Assembly (NCBI RefSeq): GCF_020616515.1
Contig: NZ_CP085135.1
Location: 1,054,001 to 1,118,000, forward strand
Source of the DNA: Mesorhizobium sp. PAMC28654
GTDB lineage: Bacteria; Pseudomonadota; Alphaproteobacteria; Rhizobiales; Rhizobiaceae
Reading direction: 5' to 3'
DNA: 64,000 nt
The notes under the pieces are model-generated. The model was not told the origin of the DNA, did no database searches, and saw only the letters and a program-made list of their open reading frames with translations. This document shows, piece by piece, positions 8,293 through 18,048 of the stretch. Every line of letters begins with the position of its first letter. Positions within the stretch are counted from its first letter, which is position 1. Position numbers and translations under genes: made by a program.

Positions 8293-8471
8293 ATGTTCCG
8301 CGACCGACGGGAGGCCGGGAAAAAGCTTGGCGTCGAGGTGGAGAAACTCGGTTTATACCAACCGATCGTTCTCGCCTTGCCGCGAGGCGGTGTTCCTGTC
8401 GCCGCCGAGGTGGCCAAGGCCCTCGAGGCTCCACTTGATCTGATTATCGTTCGCAAGGTTGGCGCGCCGGG
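8293..8471 (+). pseudogene. Phosphoribosyltransferase (COG1926-like), 5' fragment
   Basis: Begins three bases after the DUF2267 stop and encodes about 59 residues with the block [34 protein letters not shown]. This is the N-terminal signature of COG1926-type phosphoribosyltransferases. The IS at 8472 then cuts the frame. No matching 3' part is found beyond the IS, so the rest was deleted. The family is often found beside low-oxygen stress genes in rhizobia. Confidence 0.85.
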
Positions 8472-8545
8472 TGTCCGTCGTCAGATCATTTGGCTCAGAT
8501 TGGATCGCAGATTAGCGGAGTGTCGGCCTCATCTTGGGGTTGATG

Positions 8546-9526
8546 TTAAGCGGCGATCTTGCGGTGCTGCAAGCGCCGATGTTGGATGGTTTGGCGTTTG
8601 ATCCTTTCTCGCTGTTTGATAATGGCTGCGGCCCTGCCGAAGTAGGCGTCGGCTGGCGTTACGTTGGCCAGGCTCTCGTGGTAGCGTCGATGGTTGTAAT
8701 GTTCGACGAAGGCTGCGATCTGGGCCTCAAGGTCGCCGGGCAGAAAGTAGTTCTCCAAGAGGATTCGGTTTTTGAGGGTCTGGTGCCAGCGCTCGATCTT
8801 GCCTTGGGTCTGGGGATGCATTGGAGCGCCCCGGACATGGCTCATGCGTTGGTCCTGGATATAGTCCGCCAGTTCGCCGGCGATGTAGCTGGGGCCATTA
8901 TCGCTGAGCAGCCGAGGCTTGTGGTGCACATGGGCCTGGTCGCACCCTGAGGCAGTAAGTGCCATGTCCAGCGTGTCGGTGACGTCCTCGGCCCGCATGG
9001 TGCTGCACAGTTTCCAGGCGATGATGTAGCGGGAGTAATCGTCGAGCACGGTCGACAGGTACATCCAGCCCCAGCCGATGATCTTGAAGTAGGTGAAGTC
9101 CGTCTGCCACATCTCGTTGGGTCGCGTCGTCTTGGTGTGGAACTCGTTCGCCGCCTTGATCACCACATAGGCCGGGCTGGTGATCAGATCGTAGGCCTTG
9201 AGGAGCCGGTAAACGCTGGCTTCTGACACGAAGTAGCGCGTCTCGTCGGTGAACCGTACTGCCAGTTCGCGCGGGGAGAGCTCGGACTGCTCCAGCGCCA
9301 GTTCGATGATCTGGTCATGGATGGCAGGCGGGATGCGGTTCCACACCCGGCTCGGCGCCGAGGGCCGATCCTGCAGCGCCTCAGGCCCGCCCTCGACATA
9401 ACGGTCATACCAGCGATAGAAGGTCCGGCGCGGGATGCCCAGTCGGTCCAGCGTTTTGCGGGTTGGCAGGTGTGACTGCTCGACGATCCTGATGATCTCG
9501 AGCTTTTCGGATGCGGGATATCTCAT
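8546..9526 (-). CDS. IS transposase OrfB (rve integrase), copy 1
   Basis: 326 residues with an HTH followed by the rve core: [15 protein letters not shown] and G-K-I-E-R-W-H hold the DDE triad. Identical in sequence to the copy at 58098-59078. It overlaps orfA by ATGA. Confidence 0.93.
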   Translation of the reverse strand: MRYPASEKLEIIRIVEQSHLPTRKTLDRLGIPRRTFYRWYDRYVEGGPEALQDRPSAPSRVWNRIPPAIHDQIIELALEQSELSPRELAVRFTDETRYFVSEASVYRLLKAYDLITSPAYVVIKAANEFHTKTTRPNEMWQTDFTYFKIIGWGWMYLSTVLDDYSRYIIAWKLCSTMRAEDVTDTLDMALTASGCDQAHVHHKPRLLSDNGPSYIAGELADYIQDQRMSHVRGAPMHPQTQGKIERWHQTLKNRILLENYFLPGDLEAQIAAFVEHYNHRRYHESLANVTPADAYFGRAAAIIKQRERIKRQTIQHRRLQHRKIAA

Positions 9527-9897
9527 TCTTGCTCGTCCCCATCCGCGATCATGCTTTTTTTGAGCAGACGGTTTTCCAGTGTCAGATCAGCGACGCATTC
9601 CTTCAGCGCGCCGGCCTCCCGGCGCAAATCCTTGACCTCGTCGCTGGTGGCAGCACGAGCGGTATCACCCGCCAATCGGCGCTTGCCGGCCTCCATGAAC
9701 TCCTTGGACCAGGTGTAATACAGGCTCTGCGCGATCCCTTCCTTGCGGCACAGCTCGGCGATGCTGTCTTCGCCGCGCAGCCCGTCCAGCACGATCCGGA
9801 TCTTGTCTTCCGCTGAAAAATGCCGCCGGGTCGCCCGGCGAATGTCCTTTACCACCTGCTCGGCAGGCTTCTTGGCACTTGAGGATTTAGGGCTCAT
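9523..9897 (-). CDS. IS transposase OrfA (HTH), copy 1
   Basis: 124 residues with a basic N-terminus, an HTH (EDSIAELCRKEGI) and a coiled-coil end with a run of seven As that could serve as a -1 slippery site. Identical to 57727-58101. Confidence 0.92.
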   Translation of the reverse strand: MSPKSSSAKKPAEQVVKDIRRATRRHFSAEDKIRIVLDGLRGEDSIAELCRKEGIAQSLYYTWSKEFMEAGKRRLAGDTARAATSDEVKDLRREAGALKECVADLTLENRLLKKSMIADGDEQE

Positions 9898-9982
9898 CTT
9901 GGTTCCTTCGTCGTGACGACGAGATCAAAACCCTCCTTAATTCACAACCTCAAATCTGGGACACAGGTGCTGACGGGGAACA

Positions 9983-10168
9983 GACCGGATCGACCACATG
10001 CCCGAGCGGCAGCATGCCTGGTCGATCTTGAGCAAACATGTCGACTGGTGGGAACCTGGAGCCCTTAAGCCGGTAACACCTGCGCTTGCGGACCACTCAT
10101 CGCATGTGTTCTTTCGGATTTCGATCGAGCACGTGTCAGGTCGTGAGGTGGAAGAACACAATAGCTGA
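9983..10168 (+). pseudogene. 3' fragment of an unrecognised gene next to the IS
   Basis: Directly at the IS border an open frame of 61 codons runs to TGA at 10166-10168 (DRIDHMPERQHAWSILSKHV...). It has no start of its own and does not continue the phosphoribosyltransferase. It is probably the tail of a gene truncated by the deletion. The function is not recognised. The following 160 bases up to the universal stress gene hold nothing evident. Confidence 0.35.
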
Positions 10169-10328
10169 CGCGGCCTCCTTACCAGGGTACGACCTAGCCA
10201 GAACTGCTGTCGTGGCACGCCAGCTCCCTGTTACCGCCAAGGTCTTTGTGTCGGCACGAGACGACTCGGCTTCTGATCTTGCAATCTCCGCCCGGTCTGA
10301 ATGCAGGCCTTTTGGAATCCTTTGTGCT

Positions 10329-11165
10329 TCATCGCGCCATCAAGATCGGCAGCGACTGATCCTCAAGCATCGATCTGGTGACGCCGCCGAAGATGCGCTC
10401 ACGCAACCGCGAATGACCGTAGGCGCCCATCACCATCAGGTCAGCAGCAATGTCGACGGCATGCTGGCGAAGAACCTCGGCAACGGAATGGTTAGCACTC
10501 GGCAGCCGGTCGACCGTGACCTTTACCCCGTGTCGGGCAAGATAGGTTGCAACATCGGCTCCCGTTTCCGCGCCGTGATGGGCTTCGCCCTCGACGGGGT
10601 CCACAATGGCAAGATGCACGGCATCGGCTGCGGCAAGCAGTTCGATTGATTCCCGCACAGCGCGCGATGCCTCAAGCTGCGAATCCCAGGCGACCAGCAC
10701 CCGTTTCGGCTTCAGCGTCGGCCGCGAACCTTGGGGAACGAGCAGCAGCGGCTTGCCGGAGGAGAACAGCACGCCTTCGATCGCCTTGTTTTTCAGCGTT
10801 TCGCCTGCCAGCAGTTCCGGCCCGAGAATGGTGATATCGGCATAACGGGCACGGCGACCGATTGTTTCGTCCGCCCAGCCGGCTTCGGGATATTCGCTGT
10901 CGATGTCCGCCGAAAGCCCCCGGCCCGCGAGCAAAGCCGTCACCGCCGCCGTTGTCTTCGTCAAGAGCTTTTCCTCTGCCTGCCGCTCCTTCAGCCAGTC
11001 TTCGGAAATAATTGCGGCATACTCTCCGACCGGCGGCGGTGCAGCGAGCACCACGACGAGAACGGCAAGGTGTGCGCTGGCCTCCTCGCAAAGGCCGGCG
11101 GCGAGCTTGAGATCGCCGTCGCTCATGCCTGGCCCTGTGACTGTGAGTATTGTCTTAAATGACAT
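10329..11165 (-). CDS. Universal stress protein, tandem UspA domains
   Basis: 278 residues with two UspA folds. The first starts MSFKTILTVTG. The second (from about residue 150) has KRVLVAWDSQLEASRAV and ends with the ATP-loop pattern G-x2-G-H-S-x9-G-G-V-T-R-S-M. The start at 11165 replaces a longer frame with an unlikely hydrophobic leader. It is divergent from the cytochrome c gene, with the Fnr-type box at 11253 between them, 88 bases from its start. Rhizobial Usp genes are commonly FixK/Fnr targets. Confidence 0.9.
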   Translation of the reverse strand: MSFKTILTVTGPGMSDGDLKLAAGLCEEASAHLAVLVVVLAAPPPVGEYAAIISEDWLKERQAEEKLLTKTTAAVTALLAGRGLSADIDSEYPEAGWADETIGRRARYADITILGPELLAGETLKNKAIEGVLFSSGKPLLLVPQGSRPTLKPKRVLVAWDSQLEASRAVRESIELLAAADAVHLAIVDPVEGEAHHGAETGADVATYLARHGVKVTVDRLPSANHSVAEVLRQHAVDIAADLMVMGAYGHSRLRERIFGGVTRSMLEDQSLPILMAR

Positions 11166-11252
11166 GGCAGCCGCTCCCGCGTTTGAGTAAACGTTCGCGA
11201 AAAACAATAGCGAGGCGGAACGCAACGACATTGCGCTGAGTCAGAGCAGGGA

Positions 11253-11266
11253 TTGACCCCAATCAA
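11253..11266. promoter_or_regulatory. Fnr/FixK-type box TTGACCCCAATCAA
   Basis: Identical to the box at 3891. It lies between the universal stress gene (minus) and the cytochrome c gene, 54 bases before the latter's start codon, and is suitably placed for either promoter. Confidence 0.72.
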
Positions 11267-11320
11267 CATACTGGTCCGCAGGATGGCTTAGGCTTCCGCC
11301 ATTAGCTGATTGGAGCGCAT

Positions 11321-11719
11321 ATGAAACTCTTGATGATGGCGGCATGCGCCGGCTTGACCTTAAATACGGCCGCAGCCCAGGAAATGAGTTACGGCCACGC
11401 AGAATACCTGAACTCCTGCGCCGTCTGTCACGGTGTCGACGGCACGGGCGACGGACCCTTGCGCGACCTGCTGATCAGGCGTCCGGCCGACCTGACGCAG
11501 CTTTCCGAACGCAATGGCGGGACGTTTCCCTATTCCAGGGTCTTCGCGACTATCGACGGTCGCTACGCCGTACCAAGCCATGGCAATCGCGAGATGCCTG
11601 TCTGGGGCCGCCTGTTTCTTGAGGATGACGCAAAAAACTACGGCCCCAGTGGCGGCGAGGTGGTGACCACGGAACGCATCCACAATCTGGCAGGTTACAT
11701 CGAGACGCTGCAGCATTAG
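11321..11719 (+). CDS. Exported c-type cytochrome, single haem
   Basis: 132 residues. A signal peptide (residues 1-19, ending TAAA) is followed by the haem motif CAVCH at 33-37. The likely axial methionine is in EMPVWGR. The size and fold fit small class I periplasmic cytochromes, which shuttle electrons to reductases or oxidases. The 5' Fnr-type box suggests expression at low oxygen. It is followed by the metallophosphoesterase gene after about 90 bases. The redox partner cannot be told. Confidence 0.88.
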   Translation: MKLLMMAACAGLTLNTAAAQEMSYGHAEYLNSCAVCHGVDGTGDGPLRDLLIRRPADLTQLSERNGGTFPYSRVFATIDGRYAVPSHGNREMPVWGRLFLEDDAKNYGPSGGEVVTTERIHNLAGYIETLQH

Positions 11720-11807
11720 ATTCAGCTGTCAGCGACGGTCACCAAAATAACTTGCTCTGCGACGGATCGAGACACTTCCGGGCCAGCCAATGTGGTTCAG
11801 GACGGCG

Positions 11808-12746
11808 ATGACTGACATCAGCCTCAGGTTGGACAAGCGCCTTGGCCGAATCCATGCGAGGCAGCGTCTGGGCATTGAAGAAGACCACGAAGCACAAATC
11901 TTCGGCCAGGGCCTGAATTTCTTTCACCTGGAGAACTGGTATTCGATCCATGCAGTGATCCGCAACGGACTGCGGCTCACCGGCCTCTATGGGCGCGGAT
12001 GCCGCAATGCCGCCAATGTCCAATACCGGACGAACAATATCGTATCGGCGAGACTGCCACGCGGATTTGAAGACTTCCGGATCCTGCACCTCAGCGATCT
12101 TCACGTCGACATGAGCCGTCAAGCGATGGATCGAGTCATCGAGCTTGTCACCGATCTCGACTACGACATCTGCGTGCTGACCGGCGACTTCCGCGCCAAG
12201 ACGTTCGGCCCTTTCGAGGCAGCCTTGGAGGGCGTCGCCCGCCTGCGCGCCTCCCTGAAGGGGCCACTATATGGCGTGCTAGGCAACCACGACACGGTTC
12301 GAATGGTTCCAGCTCTGGAGGACATGGGCATTCGCATGCTGATGAACGAGCTCGAGATGATCAAGCGGAGCGGCGAGCGCATCTATCTGGCGGGAATAGA
12401 CGACGCGCATTTCTTCAGGGTCGACAACATCGAGAAGGCGGCCGACGATGTGCCGACCGAGGCGTTCTCGATCCTGCTTTCCCACACTCCGGAGATCTAT
12501 CGCCAGGCAGCGCACGCTGGATTCGATCTGTTGCTTGCGGGGCATACACACGGTGGCCAGATCTGTCTGCCGGGAGGGATCCCGATCACCTTGGATTCGA
12601 AGCTTCCGCGGGCGTTGGGCGCCGGCTCCTGGAAGTATCGCGGCATGATCGGTTACACCTCGGTCGGCGCGGGTTCGAGTGTCGTCGCCGTCCGGCTGAA
12701 CTGTCTTCCCGAGATTACACTCCACCAGCTTGCCCGCAAGGGTTAG
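11808..12746 (+). CDS. Metallophosphoesterase (calcineurin-like)
   Basis: 312 residues with the dinuclear-metal motifs of the family in order: L-S-D-L-H, G-D-F-R, G-N-H-D, and G-H-T-H-G-G near residue 245. It resembles YkuE/YaeI-type phosphodiesterases, some of which act on membrane lipids. The first 80 residues lack the usual transmembrane anchor. The start at 11808 is chosen for AGGACGGCG upstream. The stop overlaps that of the convergent CarS-like gene by four bases, and a lipid link between the two is only inference. Confidence 0.85.
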   Translation: MTDISLRLDKRLGRIHARQRLGIEEDHEAQIFGQGLNFFHLENWYSIHAVIRNGLRLTGLYGRGCRNAANVQYRTNNIVSARLPRGFEDFRILHLSDLHVDMSRQAMDRVIELVTDLDYDICVLTGDFRAKTFGPFEAALEGVARLRASLKGPLYGVLGNHDTVRMVPALEDMGIRMLMNELEMIKRSGERIYLAGIDDAHFFRVDNIEKAADDVPTEAFSILLSHTPEIYRQAAHAGFDLLLAGHTHGGQICLPGGIPITLDSKLPRALGAGSWKYRGMIGYTSVGAGSSVVAVRLNCLPEITLHQLARKG

Positions 12747-13240
12747 TACGGTCTGTCTCTGATGCGAAGCGTGTAGAGAAGCCGGGAGACCAGAAGTTCG
12801 CCGATCCAAAACGCGCAGACACCGATCAGAATATCCCAAACGGCAAAGCCCACATGGCTGCTGACCACCAGGAAAGGCAACAGGGATTCCGGCACTTGAT
12901 CGAGACCTGGCGCCTCGGCACTCGAAGCCAATCGCAGGCGGCGTTTGATGAAGCTCGACAGCATGTCGCCGACCATGGCGCTGATGCCGATGAGCACGCC
13001 AGTTTCAATCTCGAGCCCGACAACGGGAGCGCCGATCGCAGCAGCGAGGATTGCCAGCACAAACCCACGCAGCGTCTTTGACTTACCCAAGAGCGGCTGC
13101 CCGTCCCAGAAGAGCCGACCGCCATCGATCGGCCAAGCCAGCCAATCGCCGAGCATTTTCCTGGCGATGACGGGCACGCCATTCGCGAGGGTCAGCACGA
13201 CGAGGCACTGGGCAATAGACCAGAAATGAAACTGCGGCAT
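12743..13240 (-). CDS. CDP-archaeol synthase-like membrane protein (CarS/DUF46)
   Basis: 165 residues with about four hydrophobic helices. The conserved N-G-V-P-V, P-I-D-G-G, D-G-Q-P-L-L-G-K-S-K-T-x-R-G motif of the CarS family is present. In archaea this enzyme activates archaeol with CTP; bacterial members have undefined lipid substrates. The ATG at 13240 is preferred over a longer upstream frame. It is convergent with the metallophosphoesterase. Confidence 0.82.
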   Translation of the reverse strand: MPQFHFWSIAQCLVVLTLANGVPVIARKMLGDWLAWPIDGGRLFWDGQPLLGKSKTLRGFVLAILAAAIGAPVVGLEIETGVLIGISAMVGDMLSSFIKRRLRLASSAEAPGLDQVPESLLPFLVVSSHVGFAVWDILIGVCAFWIGELLVSRLLYTLRIRDRPY

Positions 13241-13353
13241 GATATCTCTCACAAAGCTGAGAGGCGCCAGCGGTGCAGGAAGACGCGCGCCTTGCACAAA
13301 AAGTTAGTCAGATCGGGCTGCCTTCCTCCGAGCCTTGCCTTCAGCACCAGTTC

Positions 13354-14130
13354 TCAAAAAGAAGACGCGCGGGTTGGTCGGAATGCTACTGGCGGCGGGA
13401 TCGAGAGGTCGTCGCGACCCGACATCCTGACCAGCTGTCTCTTGTTGAGAATATCGAAATCCTGCGCATTGCGGATTTTGATGATGCCCTTGCGGCTCAT
13501 CTCGTGAATGACGCGACTGATGGTCTCCCCGGTTGTCCCAAGATAGCTGGCCATGTCACGGCGACCGATGGGTACATGGATCGAAAGATTTGCGCCGGCC
13601 GTCCATTCATCTGCACCGCTTCGACGGCAAAGCATCAAGAGGAAATTGGCAATTCGTTCCGGGATCGTCTGACAGCCAAGCAGAAGCATCCAATTGCGCG
13701 CTGCGTCCAGTTCGTCCAGCGTGCTCAGCATCAATTGATGCTCGAGCTGCGGAAAACGCTCCGTCAATCTCTCAAAGGCGCGACGCTCGTAACAACATAG
13801 AGTGACATCGGACGCCGCCTCAATGGCGTAGTCGGAAAGGCCCGCGAAGACGCGGCCGAAGAAGTCTGAACGAAACAGCAGGCCGACCAGCTGCTGACGC
13901 CCGTCTTCAAGGGTCTTCTGCATGCGCAACACGCCGGACGCGACGATGCCCACAAAGGATGTGGCCTCCATTTCGGCAAGCACGGTTTCACCGATACGAT
14001 ATGTCCGGGGATGGGAAATTCTGGCGAGCTCCTTCTGTAAGTCGGCGCTGACCCTTCCGCAAAGCGAGTTTTTGCGAACGGCACACGCGTCACAGGGCGT
14101 TAGGGCTCGAATAAAAGGCAAGGGCTCCAT
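13354..14130 (-). CDS. Fnr-type transcriptional regulator with N-terminal cysteines
   Basis: 258 residues. The N-terminus has C13-x2-C16-x7-C24 and a further Cys pair around residue 110 (TLCCYE), the four-cysteine arrangement of oxygen-sensing [4Fe-4S] FNR/FnrL/FnrN proteins. A cyclic-nucleotide-like barrel and a C-terminal HTH follow (GRRDMASYLGTTGETISRVIHEM), whose E-x2-S-R recognises TTGA-type half-sites. The ATG at 14130 follows TTGGAGAATGCT. An Fnr-like site at 14260 suggests autoregulation. It is the likely master oxygen sensor of the window. Confidence 0.93.
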   Translation of the reverse strand: MEPLPFIRALTPCDACAVRKNSLCGRVSADLQKELARISHPRTYRIGETVLAEMEATSFVGIVASGVLRMQKTLEDGRQQLVGLLFRSDFFGRVFAGLSDYAIEAASDVTLCCYERRAFERLTERFPQLEHQLMLSTLDELDAARNWMLLLGCQTIPERIANFLLMLCRRSGADEWTAGANLSIHVPIGRRDMASYLGTTGETISRVIHEMSRKGIIKIRNAQDFDILNKRQLVRMSGRDDLSIPPPVAFRPTRASSF

Positions 14131-14259
14131 AGCATTCTCCAACTCACGGTTGTGTCGATGGAGGCCGCTTCAAATAAAGTTGCCGGAAAAGGCTCAGGTC
14201 TGAATGAAATCTGAAGGTCAGCCTGGCGGCAAAAATCGCCCCAATTCCCTCTGTCGTCT

Positions 14260-14273
14260 TTGTCCTGAATCAA
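14260..14273. promoter_or_regulatory. Possible Fnr-type box TTGTCCTGAATCAA
   Basis: The right half-site ATCAA is perfect and the left is TTGTC. It lies 130 bases upstream of the fnr start. This is a weaker match than the others. The following stretch 14274-14584 holds no supported gene. Confidence 0.4.
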
Positions 14274-15237
14274 ATTGAAACCGTTATGCTTCAGGCCAGA
14301 CCTCGTCACGCAGTCCTATTCGGCTTTGCCGCAGACTAATTTTTGCTCAGCAACATTTGCGTATATCAGCAAGATTCACGCATAGGCGCACCCTTGCGAG
14401 GCCAGGCCGTGGATGGCTATGTGGCCCATGCCAACGTCGCTCGCCAGCGAGATGTTTTCTCGTGAATTGAGCCCGGAACAGCGGCATGCCGTTCTGAGCT
14501 CGCTTGCAAGTAAGAACTGTGGCCGCTAGCGGCTTCCCCGGCAGCAGTTTCTTTGTGCGTCTGCCCTTTAGGCGAAGGAGCTAGCCCGTCTTATGCACGA
14601 CGATGGGCCTTTGAGGCTGGCGGATGTAGCTTAAGCGGTTGATTTGGCGTAGGATTCGGTTGCTTAGGCCAACCCTTCCACCGCATCTCGCGAGCCACAC
14701 CCGCCATGACCGACGATACGTTGCTGCCGCTCTCTTTTCCAGCCGTTGGACGCAAGAAGATCACAGCTGCGTTTGACGGCGGACGCATCACCTCGGATGG
14801 TGGCGTCATGCTTTTGGCCGCGGCCGAGCGACGCCTGCAACTGGCCGACAGGCTGGCCGCCGCGATCCCCGATCCGCGCGATCCAGAGCGGGTGACGCAC
14901 GCCATGGCCGACATTCTGCGCGCCCGCATCTTTGCGATCGCGTGCGGCTACGAGGACGCCAATGATCTCGACCGACTGCGTACCGACCCGGCATTCAAGC
15001 TCGCCTGCGGGCGGCTGCCCGACAGCGGGATTGATCTGTGCTCGCAGCCGACCTGCTCGCGGCTGGAGAACCTGCCCGACCTGCGCACCGTCATCAGGCT
15101 TAGCTGGGTGCTGGTCGATCTGTGGTTGTCGAGCTATGCCGCGCCGCCGAAAAGCGTCACGCTCGACATCGACGATACGCTGGATTGGACTTGCCCCGAA
15201 AAAGTGGAGAGTTTCCTTCTGATGAAAGGCGACCTCG

Positions 15238-15531
15238 ATGACGAAACAGAGACAGTTTACGGATGCGTTCAAGGCGGAGGCGGTTGGCCTTGTGCGAACG
15301 AGCGGTCGGACGAAGCGGCAGATCGCGGAGGATCTTGGTGTTGGTTTCTCGACGCTGACGCGATGGATGGGTCGGCAGCTGGATCGTGAGATGGGCGATC
15401 CTGGGCGTCCGCCTGATGCTGATGTCGCCGCTGAATTGAAACGGCTGCGGCGGGAGAATGAAATCCTTCGGCAGGAGCGGGATATCTTGAAACGGGCGAC
15501 GGCTTTTTTCGTCAAGGAGGGAAGTCGGTGA
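15238..15531 (+). CDS. IS3-family OrfA, copy 1
   Basis: 97 residues. HTH_8 DNA-binding domain at the N-terminus (RQFTDAFKAEAVGLVRTSGR) and a coiled coil (LKRLRRENEILRQERDILKRA). A T6C run near its end is a candidate -1 slippery site. It overlaps orfB by GTGA. Confidence 0.92.
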   Translation: MTKQRQFTDAFKAEAVGLVRTSGRTKRQIAEDLGVGFSTLTRWMGRQLDREMGDPGRPPDADVAAELKRLRRENEILRQERDILKRATAFFVKEGSR

Positions 15532-16388
15532 GGTTCGCGCTCATCGACCAGGCGAAGAAGGATTTCCCTGTGGACCGTTTGTGCGCGACGCTGGGTGTCA
15601 GCCCGAGCGGCTACTTTGCCTGGGGGCGCCGGCCGGCGTGCCGCCGGCAGCGCGACGACATGATAATGCTGGCGCATGTGCGATCGTCGTTCGCGCTGTC
15701 GAACGGAACCTATGGTAGCCCGCGCATGACGCGGGAACTGCAAGACAATGGCTTTGCCATTGGCCGGCGACGAACGGCGCGTCTGATGCGGGAGAATGGC
15801 CTCCAGGCAAGACAGAAGCGGCGGTTCAAGCGCACGACGGACAGCGAACACGCCTTTCCGGTTGCCCCCAATGTCATCGACCAGGATTTTGCCGCCACTG
15901 GTCCCAACCAGAAATGGGGTGCCGACATCTCCTACATCTGGACGCGGGAGGGCTGGTTGTACCTTGCTGTCGTCATCGATCTGTTTGCCCGCAAGGTCGT
16001 TGGCTGGGCTGCTGGCAACCGGCTACACCGCAGCCTGGCTCTGGCAGCGCTCAACAAGGCGTTCGTCATGCGGCAGCCGGAACCCGGCCTCATTCACCAC
16101 TCCGACCGCGGCAGCCAATATTGTTCTATCGACTACCAAGCCGAATTGCGTGCCGCCGGCGTCATCATCTCAATGTCAGGCAAGGGCAATTGCTTTGATA
16201 ACGCCATGGTCGAAACATTCTTCAAGACGCTGAAAACTGAACTGATCTGGCGCACCTCTTTCCTTACCCGCGCCGATGCCCAAGCCGCCATTGCCCGATA
16301 TATCGACGGCTTCTACAATCCCATCCGGCGGCATTCCGCGCTCGACTACATCAGCCCGATGCAGTTCGAGCGAAACGCCGCCGAATGA
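15528..16388 (+). CDS. IS3-family OrfB transposase, copy 1 (intact)
   Basis: 286 residues starting at GTG. HTH_21 region, then rve core with K-W-G-A-D-I-S-Y, H-S-D-R-G-S-Q-Y and D-N-A-M-V-E-T-F-F holding the DDE triad. It is the only complete orfB of this element in the window and could act in trans on the two defective copies. Confidence 0.92.
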   Translation: MRFALIDQAKKDFPVDRLCATLGVSPSGYFAWGRRPACRRQRDDMIMLAHVRSSFALSNGTYGSPRMTRELQDNGFAIGRRRTARLMRENGLQARQKRRFKRTTDSEHAFPVAPNVIDQDFAATGPNQKWGADISYIWTREGWLYLAVVIDLFARKVVGWAAGNRLHRSLALAALNKAFVMRQPEPGLIHHSDRGSQYCSIDYQAELRAAGVIISMSGKGNCFDNAMVETFFKTLKTELIWRTSFLTRADAQAAIARYIDGFYNPIRRHSALDYISPMQFERNAAE

Positions 16389-16944
16389 GCAACCCGCTCT
16401 CCACTTTACCGAAGCAAGTCCACAAAGGCTCCGCCGAGCACATCTACGACGTGATCTACTGCGCCCGCGGCCAGGCCGAAAACCTGATCAAGATGCACAA
16501 GAGCCAGCTCGCCTCCGACCGCACCTCCTGCCGCTCACCGATTGCCAACCAGGTCCGTCTCGTCCTGCACACCGCCGCATACTGGTTGATGCTCACCCTG
16601 CGCGAGGCGGTGCCCACGACCCATCATCTGCGCAACGCCGAGTTCGCTACGCTGCGGCTCAGGCTGCTCAAGCTCGGCGCCCGCGTCATCGAAACCGTCT
16701 CTCGCATCCGCCTGGCCTTCGCCGCCGCCTGTCCCGAGGCAAGTCTGTTCCGGGCGATCGCCAGCAATCTGCTACCGGAAGGACCATGACCGCCGGGGCA
16801 GCAGGCCCCGCCGAACCACACAACTTCCACCCTCCAGCGCGTTCACAAGTCCAGACACAGCCGCGGTGAAAAAGACGCCGAGCAGCCACCTGTCCGACGC
16901 TCAGCGGAAAACAAACCCAGATGCGTCATGAATAAGACGGGCTA

Positions 16945-18048
16945 GTACCCGGAATCACAGTTCGCTGATACGGCGACCCTTGACGCGGCGTTGATGGACT
17001 TCTGCCTTGGTCCAATTGAACGGTTTTGAGTCGGCATTGTAGGCCTGGATGAAGTCGTCGATATGTCGCCGCAGTTGCTTGATCGATGTGAAGGAAGCGC
17101 CGGCAAGGGACTTGCCCTGCAAGATCGAGAACCAGATCTCGACCTGGTTGAGCCAGGAGGCGCTGGTCGGCGTGAAGTGGAAGCGCACATTGGGATGGCG
17201 TTCGAGCCAGGCCTCGTTCTTCTTGTGGGTGGTTGTCGAGGATGACGTGGAGTTCCTCATCTGGATAGGCGGCGACAATGTCGTCCATGAAGTCGAGGAA
17301 CTCGACGCGGCGGCGCTGCTGCTGATGGGCGCTCCTGACCTTGCCGGTCGCCACGTCGAATGCGGCGAACAAGGTCGTCGTGCCGTGCCGCTTATAGTCG
17401 TGGCTCTGGCCGGTCAGCGCCCGGCCATTGGGCAGCTTCAAATAGCCCTGCGCCCGCTCCAGCGCCTGGATCGAAGGCTTTTCATCGACGCAGATGACCA
17501 CTGCATTGTGCGGCGGAGCCATGTACAGCCCGACAATATCGGCCGCCTTGGCCACGAACTCAGGGTCCTTGCTCTCGCACCAGGATTTACGCGGCGCCAG
17601 GTCGATCCGCTGCGCCCGCAGGAAACGCCAGACCTGCTGTTCATGCACATCGCCCAGTTCTGCCGCGATCAACGGACCCGTCCAACGGGCGAACCCAGCC
17701 GGCGGCGGGCGCTCCAAAACCGCCAGGATGCGCTTGCCCGTGCCGGCGTCATACTTCGGCGCAGGTCCAGGACGCGGCTTCTCGGCCAAGCCCGCCCGAG
17801 CATAGCGGCCTCGCCACAGGCTCACCGTCCGCGGCATCATGTCCACCGCCCTGGCGATCGAGCGCGTCGAGCGCCCTTCGTCCGCCAACAGCACTATTCG
17901 CGCGCGAAACACATCGCGCTGTTCCGTCGTCGGCGCGCGAACGCGAGCCTCGAGCACCGATCGATCCTCCGGCGTCAGCCGGACTTCCGCTGCCTTGGGT
18001 ATCATCCATCTGCTGAATCACGAATCAGCTAATAAGGAAAGTCGGTAC
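16945..18048 (-). mobile_element. IS630-family element A (1104 bp)
   Basis: Flanked by TA on both sides (16943-16944 and 18049-18050) with termini GTACC...GGTAC. The left TA is part of the CTAG target repeat of the IS1380 element, so this element apparently inserted into that repeat. Confidence 0.85.
16955..18005 (-). pseudogene. IS630-family transposase, frameshifted
   Basis: N-terminal HTH (about residues 40-110), then the DDE domain with V-I-C-V-D-E-K and H-V-I-L-D-N. Just after L-D-N about five bases are missing (near 17230), which throws the rest (THKKNEAWLERHPNVRFHFTP...) into another frame ending at 16955. The C-terminal glutamate region (NQVEIWFSIL) is present but out of frame, so the enzyme is inactive unless recoded. 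Confidence 0.88.

Larger units (their letters stand above)
8472..9982 (-). mobile_element. IS3-like element, copy 1 (1511 bp)
   Basis: Matches the element at 57642-59152 in inverted orientation: same length, same encoded proteins, termini TGTTCCCCGTCAG and TGTCCGTCGTCAG (inverted). Copy 2 has a perfect 9-bp target duplication. Copy 1 does not (left flank CGCGCCGGG, right flank GACCGGATC), which points to an adjacent deletion after insertion. Confidence 0.92.
15186..16422 (+). mobile_element. IS3-family element, 1237-bp type, copy 1
   Basis: Ends TGGACTTGCCCCGAAAAAG and, inverted, TGGACTTGCTTCGGTAAAG, followed by TGGAGAG in both. Two more copies lie at 20148-21394 and 46875-48112. Flanks (GAT left, CAA right) show no duplication. 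This is the only copy of the three with an uninterrupted orfB. Confidence 0.93.
14706..16789 (+). pseudogene. IS1380-family transposase, broken
   Basis: The N-terminal part (14706-15185) encodes about 160 residues including AAFDGGRITSDGGVMLLAAAE and ends at D-I-D-D-T-L-D. The C-terminal part (16423-16789) starts near GSAEHIYDVIYCARGQAENLIKMHK. Roughly 190 central residues, including part of the catalytic domain, are missing. The IS3 insertion was therefore accompanied by a deletion, which agrees with the lack of an IS3 target duplication here. Confidence 0.9.
14585..16941 (+). mobile_element. IS1380-family element, interrupted and internally deleted
   Basis: Termini are inverted repeats CCCGTCTTATGCACGACG and, at the right end inverted, CCCGTCTTATTCATGACG. 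They are flanked by the 4-bp duplication CTAG (14581-14584 and 16942-16945), as expected for IS1380. It carries the N- and C-terminal parts of its transposase with an IS3 element between them. Confidence 0.9.

Noticed and set aside
14419..14529. 36-codon open frame before IS1380
   Set aside because: No ribosome binding site and no recognised family; kept only as part of a gene-free stretch.
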